From NCBI RefSeq assembly GCF_041505935.1, contig NZ_CP140110.1: a stretch of DNA of 64,000 nt. The stretch is one strand, 5' to 3'. Positions within the stretch are counted from its first letter, which is position 1, and each line of letters starts with the position of its first letter. Source of the stretch: Fervidobacterium_A thailandense. GTDB taxonomy: Bacteria > Thermotogota > Thermotogae > Thermotogales > Fervidobacteriaceae. The notes under the pieces were generated by a model. It was not told the DNA's origin and made no database searches. It saw only the letters and a list, made by a program, of their open reading frames with translations. Shown piece by piece: positions 26,447-35,988 of this stretch. The translations under genes and the position numbers were made by a program.

Positions 26447-27484
26447 TCAACCGAGTCTGACTCTTGGATCAAAGACGGCGTACAGTATGTCGATTATCAG
26501 GTTACCCAGCACGAGGATGATCGAGTAGAACAATGTCGTACCGAGAACCGTCGCGTAATCTAACTCAACAGCCGCACGAGCTGCTAACTGCCCAATTCCA
26601 GTGCGGTTGAAGATAACCTCGATGATAACTGTTCCGGAGAGCAAACCGATGACCATTGCACCAGCAACGGTTACGACTGGAATCATCGCGTTTCTCTTCG
26701 CGTGTTTGTGTATAACATCCCTTTCGGGAACACCCTTCGCTCGGGCCGTTCTGACGTACTCTTTCGAGAGGACCTCTAACATGCTCGAACGCGTAATCCT
26801 AAGCAAGTAGGCCCACCAGAGGAACGAGAGCGTGATCACCGGACCAACGATGTGTCTCAGGGCATCGAGGAAGATATCAAACCTTCCGTTTATTAGCGCA
26901 TCGATAGTCAAGAGATGTGTGACCTTTAAGTAGTTCGGTGATTTCACAACCTGCTCAGCCCAAAGAGAGAGGTTTCCTGGAGGGAACCACCCCAAGACCG
27001 AGTAGAAGATCATCAGTATGAGCAACCCGAAGACGAAATCTGGGAACGACCAACCGATGATGGCAACTATCCTGATGAAGTGATCCAAGAACCTATCCCT
27101 GTTTACAGCGGCTTTCACACCGAGCCAGATTCCCACACCAACGACTGGAAATAGTGCGTACAATGCAAGTTCGAGTGTGTAAGGAAACCGTCCAAGGATG
27201 GCCTTCAGGACAGGCTCCTTTCCAACTTGCGACCAACCCAGATCGCCTTTTAGTGCGTTCACCAACCACTTCCAGTACCTCTGAACAAATGGATCCTTGA
27301 GACCGTATTTCTCCATTAGAGCGTCAAGTTCCGCCTCCGACAATTTGTCAAAGACGTTTGGATTCACGTAAGAGGCCAGTAGCCTGTTGGGGCCCAGGAT
27401 TTGAAAGAGGCTGAAAATTATGAGTGAGACCCCAAGTACGATGATGGGTAGAAGCAATAGCCTTCTTATGATGAAAGTAGTCAA
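26447..27484 (-). CDS. oppB: Opp-type ABC transporter permease OppB
   Basis: About 345 residues with six membrane segments. N-terminus FIIRRLLLLPIIVLGVSLIIF; long periplasmic loop with the family motif DPFVQRYWKWLVNALKGDLG; EAA loop YVRTARAKGVPERDVIHKHAKRNA; C-terminal YAVFDPRVRLG. TTG 27484 is chosen since AGGAGG lies eight bases upstream; an ATG at 27502 precedes that site. First gene of oppBCDF, which has no binding protein in this window. Confidence 0.92.
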   Translation of the reverse strand: MTTFIIRRLLLLPIIVLGVSLIIFSLFQILGPNRLLASYVNPNVFDKLSEAELDALMEKYGLKDPFVQRYWKWLVNALKGDLGWSQVGKEPVLKAILGRFPYTLELALYALFPVVGVGIWLGVKAAVNRDRFLDHFIRIVAIIGWSFPDFVFGLLILMIFYSVLGWFPPGNLSLWAEQVVKSPNYLKVTHLLTIDALINGRFDIFLDALRHIVGPVITLSFLWWAYLLRITRSSMLEVLSKEYVRTARAKGVPERDVIHKHAKRNAMIPVVTVAGAMVIGLLSGTVIIEVIFNRTGIGQLAARAAVELDYATVLGTTLFYSIILVLGNLIIDILYAVFDPRVRLG

Positions 27485-27533
27485 CGCCAACACCTCCTGC
27501 ATCTTTGGGGAAATTGTGGCTTAATTCGTCTAA

Positions 27534-27561
27534 ATTATAACACCATGACCTCAATTATCAA
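27534..27561 (-). promoter_or_regulatory. Promoter of the opp operon
   Basis: Minus strand TTGATA (27556-27561), 16-base spacer, TATAAT (27534-27539) preceded by TGT. The -35 lies in the last codons of uvrC, so opp can be transcribed independently of it. Confidence 0.75.
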
Positions 27562-29269
27562 GTTCGTTATCTTTCGCTTGGCTGTGAAAGGACTCATTTA
27601 GCTTTTCTAACAATCTTTGAGCGGTTCTTTTTCCAAGCAATCGTTCCAAATCCTCCTTGGGAGCCCGTTTCAAGGCTTCGAGTGAAGGGAAATTTTCCAG
27701 AATAAGACGTTTTCTCTTCGGACCGATGCCCTCAACCTCGTCCAGGAAACTTTTAAGCTTGTCGGTTATCGAAAGCTTTCCCGTAAACGTATTGGCAACC
27801 CTGTGCGTTTCGTCCCGGAGCTTTACCAACAGTCTCAGAACGGGATGATCGAGTGGAAGTTTCAAGCTCCCGCTGGGTGTGACTATCGTTTCCTCTTCTT
27901 TGGCTATCCCAACCACATCGGTTTCCTTACCAATTTCCCTAAGTCCTTGGAGGGCCGCCTTCACCTGCCCCACACCACCGTCGACAAATAGTAAATCTGG
28001 AACATCGTGCTTTGCGTACCTGCGTTTAACAACGGTCCTTATACTCTCGTAATCGTTGAGAATGTTCCCGAGTTTGTACCTTCTGTACTCGTCCTTCTTA
28101 ACCTCACCGTTTTCAAAGACAACGAGCGAAGCTGTTGTGAATTTTCCGGCCAGGTGAGATATATCAATTCCCTCAATGCGGTTTGGAACGCGCTTCAACC
28201 CGAGTAATTCTTTCATCTGTCTCAAGACGTTCTTATTCGACAGTATTAATCCCGTTTCGTAGTTTAGGTTATCGATGGCCTTGTCCAGTAGTTGTCTTTC
28301 CCACTCATCCGAAGGTTCTTCTATTTTCAAGCCAAGTACCCTGGCAACCGTTCCAAGTCCACGTTTCTTTTCAACGATGATACGCTCGGGTATGTCCGAG
28401 CGATATTCAGCATAATACCTTTCGATGAACTCCTCAAGTTCCCCGTCAAACTCGTAAACGAGCTTCGATACGAGGAAACCACTCCTTATCCTGAAGACCA
28501 GAAACACGTCCAACTTTCCGACGATAACGTCAAGGTTGTAATTGTGGGGAAGCACAACCCCTTGGCTCTCCATTAATTTGTTGAAGTTCAAGAGTAAGTC
28601 CCTGTACTTGGCAGCGTTCTCAAAATCCAAAAGCTTGGCGTGTTGTTCCATCTTTCCCTTAACGTAATCCACCACAAAGTGGAAGTTGCCCTTAAGGACT
28701 TCCCTCATCTTTTCCAAGCGACTGAAGTATTCATCTTCAGTTTCCTCACCAACGCAGATACCACCACACAATCCTAAGTGAAAATCCATACAAGGTTTCA
28801 ACCGATTTCTCGGAATACTCAAATCCTTTTTGCACGTTCTGAACTTGAAAATCTTCCTCAACACCTCGAACAACCGCCTGGTGAACTGCACGTTCGTGAA
28901 CGGCCCGTAAAACTCTCCGGTGCCTTTTCTCGAACGGACGATTTCGACACGCGGAACTGGTTCGTCGGAGACCTTTATGTAGGGGTACACCTGTGTATCC
29001 TTCAGTAGGGCGTTGTACTTGGGCTTATGTTCAAATATCAGTTGTGCCTCTAGGATTAACGCTTCTTTTTCGTTGGCCAGGATTATGATCTCCAAATCGT
29101 CCGCTTCGCTAACAATGAGTTTACTCTTACCGTCCACGGCCTTGAAGTGGGAGGTGAGGCGTTTTTTTAAACTTTTCGCCTTTCCAATGTAAATTGGGAC
29201 CCCTGCATGTTTGAAGATGTAAACTCCAGGTTTGTTGGGCACGCTTTCAAGCACCCTCGGTTCGAGCAT
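27551..29269 (-). CDS. uvrC: UvrABC excinuclease subunit C
   Basis: Makes both incisions in nucleotide excision repair. About 572 residues. GIY-YIG domain begins PNKPGVYIFKHAGVPIYIGKAKSLKKRL; cysteine cluster CKKDLSIPRNRLKPCMDFHLGLCGG (ligands spaced as in UvrC); UvrB-binding UVR motif near LLDFENAAKYRDLL; the RNase H-like domain with IEGIDISHLAG and LLFVDGGVGQVKAAL; C-terminal helix-hairpin-helix pair (EVEGIGPKRKRLILENF, LGKRTAQRLLEKL). Start ATG 29269 is chosen for its GAGGGG seven bases upstream; an upstream ATG at 29329 has none. Confidence 0.95.
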   Translation of the reverse strand: MLEPRVLESVPNKPGVYIFKHAGVPIYIGKAKSLKKRLTSHFKAVDGKSKLIVSEADDLEIIILANEKEALILEAQLIFEHKPKYNALLKDTQVYPYIKVSDEPVPRVEIVRSRKGTGEFYGPFTNVQFTRRLFEVLRKIFKFRTCKKDLSIPRNRLKPCMDFHLGLCGGICVGEETEDEYFSRLEKMREVLKGNFHFVVDYVKGKMEQHAKLLDFENAAKYRDLLLNFNKLMESQGVVLPHNYNLDVIVGKLDVFLVFRIRSGFLVSKLVYEFDGELEEFIERYYAEYRSDIPERIIVEKKRGLGTVARVLGLKIEEPSDEWERQLLDKAIDNLNYETGLILSNKNVLRQMKELLGLKRVPNRIEGIDISHLAGKFTTASLVVFENGEVKKDEYRRYKLGNILNDYESIRTVVKRRYAKHDVPDLLFVDGGVGQVKAALQGLREIGKETDVVGIAKEEETIVTPSGSLKLPLDHPVLRLLVKLRDETHRVANTFTGKLSITDKLKSFLDEVEGIGPKRKRLILENFPSLEALKRAPKEDLERLLGKRTAQRLLEKLNESFHSQAKDNELDN

Positions 29270-29332
29270 CGTTAGACCCCTCTCGTATCCGTCTTCACAC
29301 CTCGATTCGCTATCATTATTCGGTATCATTAT

Positions 29333-29360
29333 ATTATAGACCTGTCAGGACAATTTTCAA
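29333..29360 (-). promoter_or_regulatory. Promoter of uvrC
   Basis: Minus strand TTGAAA (29355-29360), 16-base spacer, TATAAT (29333-29338). Faces away from the pyrG promoter. Confidence 0.72.
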
Positions 29361-29425
29361 ACGTTTGTGAGTCGGGATGTCTCGATACGTTACCGGAGGA
29401 TAACTTTAAGTTAATGCATTTTTTC

Positions 29426-29454
29426 TTGAAAAAGCACGGTCACGTAGTTAAAAT
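29426..29454 (+). promoter_or_regulatory. Promoter of pyrG
   Basis: TTGAAA (29426-29431), 17-base spacer, TAAAAT (29449-29454). Start codon 45 bases on, with GAGGGAGAAGG ribosome site. No attenuator-like C-run leader is seen. Confidence 0.72.
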
Positions 29455-29498
29455 TCTTTTGATAATATTTTCGTTAAATTGACGAGAGGGAGAAGGAC

Positions 29499-31076
29499 AT
29501 GCCGAGAAAGTACATCGTTGTAACCGGTGGAGTGTTGAGCGGTATTGGTAAAGGGATATTCTCTGCGTCGCTAGCACGAACGCTGAAGGAAGTTGGTGTT
29601 GACATCAACGTACTGAAGATCGATCCGTATTTGAACGTGGACGCAGGAACGATGAATCCGAACCAGCATGGTGAAGTGTTTGTCACCGACGATGGGTACG
29701 AGGCCGACCTCGATTTGGGACATTACGAGAGATTCCTTGGTGTGAGCATGACGCGCAAAAACAATATTACCGCGGGGCAAATTTACTCGACCATAATAAG
29801 CAGGGAACGTGAAGGAAAATACCTTGGCTCCACGGTTCAGATGGTGCCACATGTAACTTCCGAGATAAAGGACCGCATTATTTCGATGAGTGGCGACGTA
29901 CTCTCGATCGAAATCGGTGGGACTGTCGGTGACATTGAGGGAGAAATCTTTTTGGAAGCGGTGAGGGAACTTGCGTTCGAAAAGAATCGGGACGATTTCC
30001 TCTTCATTCACGTGACCTATGTGCCGTACTTGAGGGTCACGAACGAGTTCAAGACAAAACCAACCCAGCAGTCCGTTCAACTGCTGAGAAAGATCGGAAT
30101 CCAACCGGACCTTATTGTCGTTCGGAGTGAATTTCCGATCGATTCACACAGTCTGTACAAAATTGCACTTTTCAGTGGTGTTCCACGCGAGATGGTGATA
30201 AACCTACCCGACATTGGCAACGTTTACCAGATACCGGAGACTCTATACGAATCCGGGGTACACAGACTTGTCGCCAAGAAGTTGGGACTCCAGATCAACG
30301 AGGGAAGCTTTTCGTGGAATTATCCCAAATCATTCAAACCTTACCGCATAGCGTTGGTAGGCAAGTACCTGGGAACGGACGACGCGTACAAGAGCATCAT
30401 AGAATCCATCTTCCTTGCTGGCGTTCAAAAACCGGTTGTGGTCGACGCACAGGAACTTGAGGAACTTGATGACCACGGTGTAGCGCAAAAGCTGTCGGCC
30501 TTCGATGCGATTATAATACCCGGTGGATTTGGAAGGCGCGGGATAGAGGGCAAAATAAAGGCAATAAAGTTCGCAAGGGAACACCGCAAACCCATACTCG
30601 GTATCTGTCTTGGAATGCAATTGATGGCCGTGGAGTTTGCCCGTCACGTGATGGGTTACACCGATGCCAACTCCACCGAGTTTGACCCCTCGACACCGTA
30701 CCCGGTTGTGAATATGATGGAGGAACAAAAAAAGGTTATGAACCTTGGTGGAACCATGCGCCTTGGAGCGCAAAGGATGAAGGTTTACAGGAACACGAAA
30801 CTTTTCGAGGTGTACGGTGAGGAAGAAGTTTACGAACGGCACAGGCACAGGTACGAGGTAGATATTGACAGGTTTCCGGAGATGTTCAAGATGCCCGGTG
30901 AGGAAGGTTACAAACTGACCATCTCGGCCAGGTCCGAGTTCCTCGAAGCCATAGAAATCGAGGACCATCCGTTCTTTGTTGGTGTTCAGTACCATCCGGA
31001 GTTCAAGTCGAAGGTCGGTAGACCGCATCCGATATTCGTCGCGTTGGTTAAAGCCATAGAGGAGGTTAACAGGTGA
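29499..31076 (+). CDS. pyrG: CTP synthase
   Basis: Amidates UTP to CTP with glutamine. 525 residues. The synthetase domain opens with YIVVTGGVLSGIGKGIFSAS (P-loop) and contains DPYLNVDAGTMNPNQHGEVF and the allosteric loop around DLDLGHYERFL. The glutaminase domain follows from about residue 290, with nucleophile Cys in GICLGMQLMAVEFAR and the His-Glu pair in GVQYHPEFKS. The PHP gene begins four bases before the pyrG stop. Confidence 0.97.
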   Translation: MPRKYIVVTGGVLSGIGKGIFSASLARTLKEVGVDINVLKIDPYLNVDAGTMNPNQHGEVFVTDDGYEADLDLGHYERFLGVSMTRKNNITAGQIYSTIISREREGKYLGSTVQMVPHVTSEIKDRIISMSGDVLSIEIGGTVGDIEGEIFLEAVRELAFEKNRDDFLFIHVTYVPYLRVTNEFKTKPTQQSVQLLRKIGIQPDLIVVRSEFPIDSHSLYKIALFSGVPREMVINLPDIGNVYQIPETLYESGVHRLVAKKLGLQINEGSFSWNYPKSFKPYRIALVGKYLGTDDAYKSIIESIFLAGVQKPVVVDAQELEELDDHGVAQKLSAFDAIIIPGGFGRRGIEGKIKAIKFAREHRKPILGICLGMQLMAVEFARHVMGYTDANSTEFDPSTPYPVVNMMEEQKKVMNLGGTMRLGAQRMKVYRNTKLFEVYGEEEVYERHRHRYEVDIDRFPEMFKMPGEEGYKLTISARSEFLEAIEIEDHPFFVGVQYHPEFKSKVGRPHPIFVALVKAIEEVNR

Positions 31077-31795
31077 GGTTCAGGATCATCGAAGACTACC
31101 ACATACACAGTAATTTTTCACCCGATTCCAACAGTACGGTTGAAGAGATCATACAGGTTGCCAGGGAAAAGGGGATTGGGCACATAATAATCACCGATCA
31201 CTTCGAACTTGCAGACCAGCATGCGAACGAAATTGACGTTGAAACTTACCGAAAGGTGATGGAGCGTTACTCACTACCCGTGGGAGTCGAGCTCGGTTGG
31301 GACGGTATCAAAGAATTGAACGTTGATACAAGCAAGTTCGATTACGTGCTCCTTTCACACCACTTTGTCGAAGAACCGATCACTCAGGAAAGTTACAAGA
31401 ACTACCTTCTTAGGATACTCGATATCATGGAACGATTCGACGGTTATCACGCACTCGCACACTTGGACTTTCCACGGCGTTACCATCCAAGCAAAGAACC
31501 TTTTTCGCTCGAGCTTTTCGACATAATCGCGGAAATTCTCAACAAAGTCATCAGAAACGGCAAAATCCTCGAAGTGAACATGTCATCTTTCAAACTCTAC
31601 AATGAACCAAACCCGTCGCTTGAGATTCTCAAGTTGTACAGGTCCCTTGGTGGTCGAAACATCGTTATCGGTTCCGATGCCCACGACGCACAGCATGTAG
31701 GTCGGTACGTACTCGAAGGTATTGAAATGCTAAAAAGTATAGGCTACAATTATATCCTGGTCTTCGATATGGAGTGGCGTGAGGTAAAAATATAA
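31073..31795 (+). CDS. PHP-domain phosphoesterase (histidinol-phosphatase-like)
   Basis: 240 residues of the HisK/PHP fold. Metal ligands: DYHIHSNFSPDS, the ITDHFE histidine, GVELGW glutamate, LLSHHFVE, HLDFPRRY and IGSDAHDAQHVG. Closest in pattern to histidinol-phosphate phosphatase, but no his gene is near, so substrate stays open. GTG start overlapping pyrG by four bases; tsf follows 41 bases later. Confidence 0.88.
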   Translation: MRFRIIEDYHIHSNFSPDSNSTVEEIIQVAREKGIGHIIITDHFELADQHANEIDVETYRKVMERYSLPVGVELGWDGIKELNVDTSKFDYVLLSHHFVEEPITQESYKNYLLRILDIMERFDGYHALAHLDFPRRYHPSKEPFSLELFDIIAEILNKVIRNGKILEVNMSSFKLYNEPNPSLEILKLYRSLGGRNIVIGSDAHDAQHVGRYVLEGIEMLKSIGYNYILVFDMEWREVKI

Positions 31796-31836
31796 CCTAA
31801 TAAGTTGTTAACTCTTTACAAAGGGGAGGTATTGGA

Positions 31837-32433
31837 ATGGAGATTAGTGCTCAAATGGTGAAAGAACTCAGGGAAAGAACCGGAGCAGGTATGATGGATT
31901 GCAAGAGTGCACTTATGGAAGCCAACGGCGATATGGAAAAGGCTATTGAAATCCTCAGAAAGAAAGGACTTGCAAAGGCTGCCAAGAAAGCCGGAAGGGA
32001 AACGAAAGAAGGACTCATCATATCGTACGTTCACCACAACGGAAAACTTGGCGTCCTTGTGGAACTGAACTGTGAGACCGACTTTGTTGCAAGGACGGAT
32101 GAATTCAAAGAGCTCGGCAACAAGATCGCGATGCATATAGCCGCGATGGCACCAAAGTGGGTGAAGAGAGAAGACGTCCCGGCGGAAGTTATCGAAAAAG
32201 AGAAGGAAATATACAGGGAACAACTCAAGGATTCCGGTAAACCGGCACACGTTATTGAAAAGATAATCGAAGGCAAGCTCGAGAGCTTCTTCCAAGAAAA
32301 CTGTCTCCTTGAGCAAAAGTACGCGCTTGATCAGAGTGTAACGATCAAAGAGATGATCCAGCAAGCCATTGCGAAGATCGGAGAGAATATCCAGGTTTCA
32401 AGGTTCGTAAGGTTGATGGTTGGGGAAGAGTAA
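31837..32433 (+). CDS. tsf: Translation elongation factor Ts
   Basis: Guanine nucleotide exchange factor for EF-Tu. 198 residues, the short form with one dimerisation subdomain as in thermophiles. N-terminal UBA-like MVKELRERTGAGMMDCKSAL; exchange motif VELNCETDFVARTDEFKEL (TDFV contacts EF-Tu); C-terminal coiled coil. GGGGAGG ribosome site. rpsB, its usual neighbour, is not in this window. Followed by a terminator. Confidence 0.97.
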   Translation: MEISAQMVKELRERTGAGMMDCKSALMEANGDMEKAIEILRKKGLAKAAKKAGRETKEGLIISYVHHNGKLGVLVELNCETDFVARTDEFKELGNKIAMHIAAMAPKWVKREDVPAEVIEKEKEIYREQLKDSGKPAHVIEKIIEGKLESFFQENCLLEQKYALDQSVTIKEMIQQAIAKIGENIQVSRFVRLMVGEE

Positions 32434-32467
32434 GGGTTTGACAAGTTGTATTGTAATCGTCGAAAAC

Positions 32468-32505
32468 ACCGCGTAACGTCAAAAACGTTACGCGGTTTGT
32501 TTCTA
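32468..32505 (+). terminator. Rho-independent terminator after tsf
   Basis: 11-bp stem ACCGCGTAACG / CGTTACGCGGT (32468-32478 and 32486-32496), 7-base loop, then TTGTTTCT. Ends the pyrG-PHP-tsf unit. Confidence 0.88.
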
Positions 32506-32551
32506 TAGGTATCTTCTCTATTCAATCTGTCTCAATTTTGCTTGAGTGTGG

Positions 32552-32557
32552 TATAAT
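32552..32557 (+). promoter_or_regulatory. Extended -10 of the osmC-tsaE-lon unit
   Basis: TATAAT preceded by GTGTGG, the same TGTGGTATAAT string as at panC and rubredoxin. No good -35 hexamer. The OsmC-like start is about 60 bases downstream with GGGAGG. Confidence 0.7.
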
Positions 32558-32615
32558 CGTTTAGGAACGTTTTTCCACTAAAGTTTTCAATCATTTTCGA
32601 AGGGAGGAATATCCT

Positions 32616-33044
32616 ATGCCAACAGCGAAAATGGATTACTACGCAGGAATGTTGTTCTATTCGAAGACTGCATCCGGACACGACCTTATCTTGGATGCAG
32701 ACCCGTCGGTGGGTGGTAAGGACGCAGGGCACAGACCTAAGGAACTGCTTCTCTACGCACTTATGGGATGTACTGGTATGGACGTGGTTTCGCTTCTTAA
32801 GAAAATGAAAGTTATTGATCGGATGGAGAGCTTCCGAATGGAACTTGACTACGAGGTTTCCCAAGATCATCCGAAGGTGTACACAAAACTCCACCTCAAG
32901 TACATATTCAAATTCAACGGCGAACCCCCGCGGGAACAGGTTGAAAAAGCTGTAAACCTGTCCCAGGACAAGTATTGCGGAGTTTCAGCCATGCTAAAGA
33001 AGGCGATCCCGGAATTCAGTTGGGAAATCGTTTACGAAGAATGA
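32616..33044 (+). CDS. OsmC/Ohr-family peroxiredoxin-like protein
   Basis: 142 residues. OsmC family: PKELLLYALMGCTGMDVVSLL holds the first redox cysteine (about 51) and DKYCGVSAMLKK the second (about 119). These reduce organic hydroperoxides through a disulfide in family members; this one resembles the YhfA subgroup. GGGAGG precedes ATG. First gene after its own extended -10; tsaE follows within about 35 bases. Confidence 0.9.
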   Translation: MPTAKMDYYAGMLFYSKTASGHDLILDADPSVGGKDAGHRPKELLLYALMGCTGMDVVSLLKKMKVIDRMESFRMELDYEVSQDHPKVYTKLHLKYIFKFNGEPPREQVEKAVNLSQDKYCGVSAMLKKAIPEFSWEIVYEE

Positions 33045-33077
33045 CCGTGTTCCCCAAGTGATTTGGTGGTGCAAGGA

Positions 33078-33560
33078 ATGCAAAAATTCGAGATTGTTTT
33101 AGAAAGACTCAACGAGGACCAAGTTTTGTCCGTTGCAAGACAGTTGGCCAGATGTTTGAGACCCGGTGATATTTTGTTGCTGTCCGGAGAAATCGGCGCG
33201 GGTAAGACAACCTTCACACGCGGATTGGTGGAAGGTCTGGGTGGTGACAGCGGGGTTGTGACAAGTCCAACCTTCACGTTACTGAACGTCTATAACTGTC
33301 GAGAAACGGTGTACCACGTCGACGCGTACAGACTTGGTAGCATAGAGGAAGCCTTTTACGTTATCGAAGGAGAGCTTGAACTGGGAGAAGGAATCTTCGT
33401 TATCGAATGGGGAGAACGGATAAAAGAACTTTTCGACGAGAACTTGATAGTCGTGGAGTTGCGTCACGTTGATAGCACGCATCGGGACGTTATCGTAACT
33501 GCAAACAACGTACTCGGTGATCGCGTAAGGAGGTGCTTCGAGGGTGCCAAAGAAAAATGA
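33078..33560 (+). CDS. tsaE: tRNA threonylcarbamoyladenosine biosynthesis ATPase TsaE
   Basis: About 160 residues. P-loop ATPase needed with TsaB/TsaD for t6A37 in tRNA. Walker A LSGEIGAGKTTFTRGL, TSPTFTLLNVY (switch), VYHVDAYRLGSIEEA, and IFVIEWGERI. I prefer ATG 33078 over TTG 33063 since homologs start near this point; GGTGG about eight bases upstream may be the ribosome site. tsaB and tsaD are not in the window. The 3' end overlaps lon. Confidence 0.94.
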   Translation: MQKFEIVLERLNEDQVLSVARQLARCLRPGDILLLSGEIGAGKTTFTRGLVEGLGGDSGVVTSPTFTLLNVYNCRETVYHVDAYRLGSIEEAFYVIEGELELGEGIFVIEWGERIKELFDENLIVVELRHVDSTHRDVIVTANNVLGDRVRRCFEGAKEK

Positions 33561-35988
33561 ATCGAATAAGGAAAACGCAAAAAAGTTTTCACGACTCGAA
33601 AAAGAAGCAAGAAAGAGCCAGGAAGAACGGATTGCGATACCAACCGAACTACCAACCATCGCGATGAGAAGCAACATGGTAATCTTTCCCAACACCGTCG
33701 TCCCGTTTTACGTTGGACGCGAAAAATCTCTGATGGCCTTAGAGGAGGCCATGGAAAAGACTAATCAGCTCGTGTTTGTAGTTAACCAAAAAGATCCCGC
33801 TATCGAAGATCCAAAACCGGGTGATCTGTACAAAATCGGAACGATCGTCCGCGTGATACAGATAGGGAAGTTACCTGATGGGACGTTCAAAGTGCTCGTG
33901 GAAGGTATCGCAAGGGCAAAGATAGTGAAACCTATCGAAGAGAAATTCTTGAAATTCGAGATCGAAATACTCAGACCCCGCTACGGTAGGTCCAAAAGAC
34001 TCATCGCACTCATGCGAATGGTCAAAGAGGAACTACATAAGTACGTTCAATATTCCAGAAAGATTCCGCCGGAAACACTTATGTTGTTGGAAGATGTCGA
34101 TAATCCGGACGTCTTCGCGGATATCGCCGCTTCACTCTGCCCTGGTACGATCGAGGAGAAGCAAAAGCTACTGGAAACGATACATCCGGCCGAAAGGCTT
34201 GAGAAGGTTCTCGATATCCTTGCAAGGGAAACAGAGCTACTGGAAATAGAACAGCAACTTGATCAGAAGGTGAAAGAACGCATTGAGAAAACTCAACGCG
34301 AGTACTACTTGAGGGAAAAGCTACGAGTTATACGCGACGAACTCGGTGGGGAAGAGGACCTGGAAATCAAAGAACTGAGAGAGAAAATAGAGAAGGGAAA
34401 CTACCCGGAACAGGTGAGAGAAAAAGCCTCTGCCGAGTTATCAAGATTGGAGAAGATGTCACCGTACGCGCCGGAAGCTACGGTAGTGCGCACGTACCTG
34501 GACTGGATTTTGAATCTCCCGTGGTTCGAAAAGACCGAAGAGACGGTCGACATTGAGTTTGCAGAAAGGGTTCTCAACGAAGATCATTATGGACTTGAGG
34601 AACCTAAGAAACGCATTCTCGAATACCTTGCCACAAGGAAACTAAGTGATAAGGCAAAAGCACCGATAATCTGTTTTGTAGGACCTCCCGGTGTCGGTAA
34701 AACTTCTCTCGCAAAGTCGATAGCACGTGCGACAAACAGAAAATTCGGACGCATGTCACTTGGTGGTTTGAGGGATGAGGCCGAAATACGAGGCCACAGG
34801 CGAACCTACGTAGGAGCGATGCCAGGGAGAATAATCCAGTTGATACGAAAGCTTGGGGTGAAGAACCCGGTTATACTACTCGACGAGATAGACAAAATGG
34901 GAATAAGTTTTCAGGGAGATCCCGCAGCCGCATTACTTGAGGTCCTTGATCCGGAACAGAACAAGGATTTCGTGGACCATTACATAGAGCTTCCGTTCGA
35001 TCTATCGGATGTGCTTTTCATCACCACCGCAAACGTGTTGTACACAATTCCACCAGCGCTCAGGGATAGGATGGAAGTCATCGAGATATCGAGCTACACG
35101 GACTTGGAAAAGTTCCACATCGCCAAGCGACACATCATCCCACGGATCGAATCCGAGTTCGTTGAACAACCAACGAAGATATTCAAATTTAAGGACGCTG
35201 CGATCAGGAAGATAATCCAGGAGTACACGCTGGAGCCGGGAGTTAGGGAACTTGAGCGTGAGCTACGGAGCGTGGTTCGCAAAGCCACGCTAGAGTTCGT
35301 GAAAACGGGAAAAACGGTGATAATCGATCAGGAAAAAGTAACCGAATACCTGGGACCAAGTAAAGTGCGCGAGGAAGACGTGCTTGAAAGGGATATGCCG
35401 GGTGTTGCTACGGGACTTGCTTGGACACCGAACGGTGGTACAACACTCTACATCGAGGCTTCATTGATTCCGGGTAACGGCGGTTTGATCGTCACCGGTC
35501 AACTCGGGGATGTGATGAAAGAATCCGTCAGGATCGCACTCAGTCTCGCAAAAAAGATGTGTGGTGAGGAGTATGCGGAGAAATTCACAAAATACGACGT
35601 GCATATCCACGTACCTGAGGGAGCAGTTCCCAAGGACGGTCCGAGTGCCGGTATAACGATAACGACGGCTTTGATATCGATAGTCAAAGATATACCGGTG
35701 CGCAAGGACGTGGCTATGACCGGGGAAATAACGCTAAGAGGACGCGTCCTTCCGGTTGGTGGAATTAAGGAAAAGGTTATCGCAGCGTACCGAAAAGGTA
35801 TTTACAACGTCATATTACCCAAGAAAAACGAAGTGGACCTCGAAAAACTCCCAGAGGAAGTAAGATCGAAGATGAACTTTATATTCGTTGAAACCATAGA
35901 CGAAGTACTGGAGGTGGCGCTTAATGTCAAAAGGTCCGATAAAGGTCGAGGACGTAAGGCTCGAAAAGGTGATAGCAAGACCGGGTGA
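33544..35988 (+). CDS. lon: ATP-dependent protease La (Lon)
   Basis: 814 residues. N-terminal substrate-binding domain (PTIAMRSNMVIFPNTVVPFYVGREKS), coiled coil, AAA+ module with Walker A FVGPPGVGKTSLAKSIA (about 380) and Walker B VILLDEIDKMG, and the C-terminal protease with catalytic Ser in PKDGPSAGITI (about 700) and Lys in GGIKEKVIAAYRKG (about 743). The N-terminus carries an extra Lys/Glu-rich stretch of about 25 residues. GTG start with AAGGAGG upstream, 17 bases inside tsaE. The last 65 bases overlap engB. Confidence 0.97.
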   Translation: MPKKNESNKENAKKFSRLEKEARKSQEERIAIPTELPTIAMRSNMVIFPNTVVPFYVGREKSLMALEEAMEKTNQLVFVVNQKDPAIEDPKPGDLYKIGTIVRVIQIGKLPDGTFKVLVEGIARAKIVKPIEEKFLKFEIEILRPRYGRSKRLIALMRMVKEELHKYVQYSRKIPPETLMLLEDVDNPDVFADIAASLCPGTIEEKQKLLETIHPAERLEKVLDILARETELLEIEQQLDQKVKERIEKTQREYYLREKLRVIRDELGGEEDLEIKELREKIEKGNYPEQVREKASAELSRLEKMSPYAPEATVVRTYLDWILNLPWFEKTEETVDIEFAERVLNEDHYGLEEPKKRILEYLATRKLSDKAKAPIICFVGPPGVGKTSLAKSIARATNRKFGRMSLGGLRDEAEIRGHRRTYVGAMPGRIIQLIRKLGVKNPVILLDEIDKMGISFQGDPAAALLEVLDPEQNKDFVDHYIELPFDLSDVLFITTANVLYTIPPALRDRMEVIEISSYTDLEKFHIAKRHIIPRIESEFVEQPTKIFKFKDAAIRKIIQEYTLEPGVRELERELRSVVRKATLEFVKTGKTVIIDQEKVTEYLGPSKVREEDVLERDMPGVATGLAWTPNGGTTLYIEASLIPGNGGLIVTGQLGDVMKESVRIALSLAKKMCGEEYAEKFTKYDVHIHVPEGAVPKDGPSAGITITTALISIVKDIPVRKDVAMTGEITLRGRVLPVGGIKEKVIAAYRKGIYNVILPKKNEVDLEKLPEEVRSKMNFIFVETIDEVLEVALNVKRSDKGRGRKARKGDSKTG

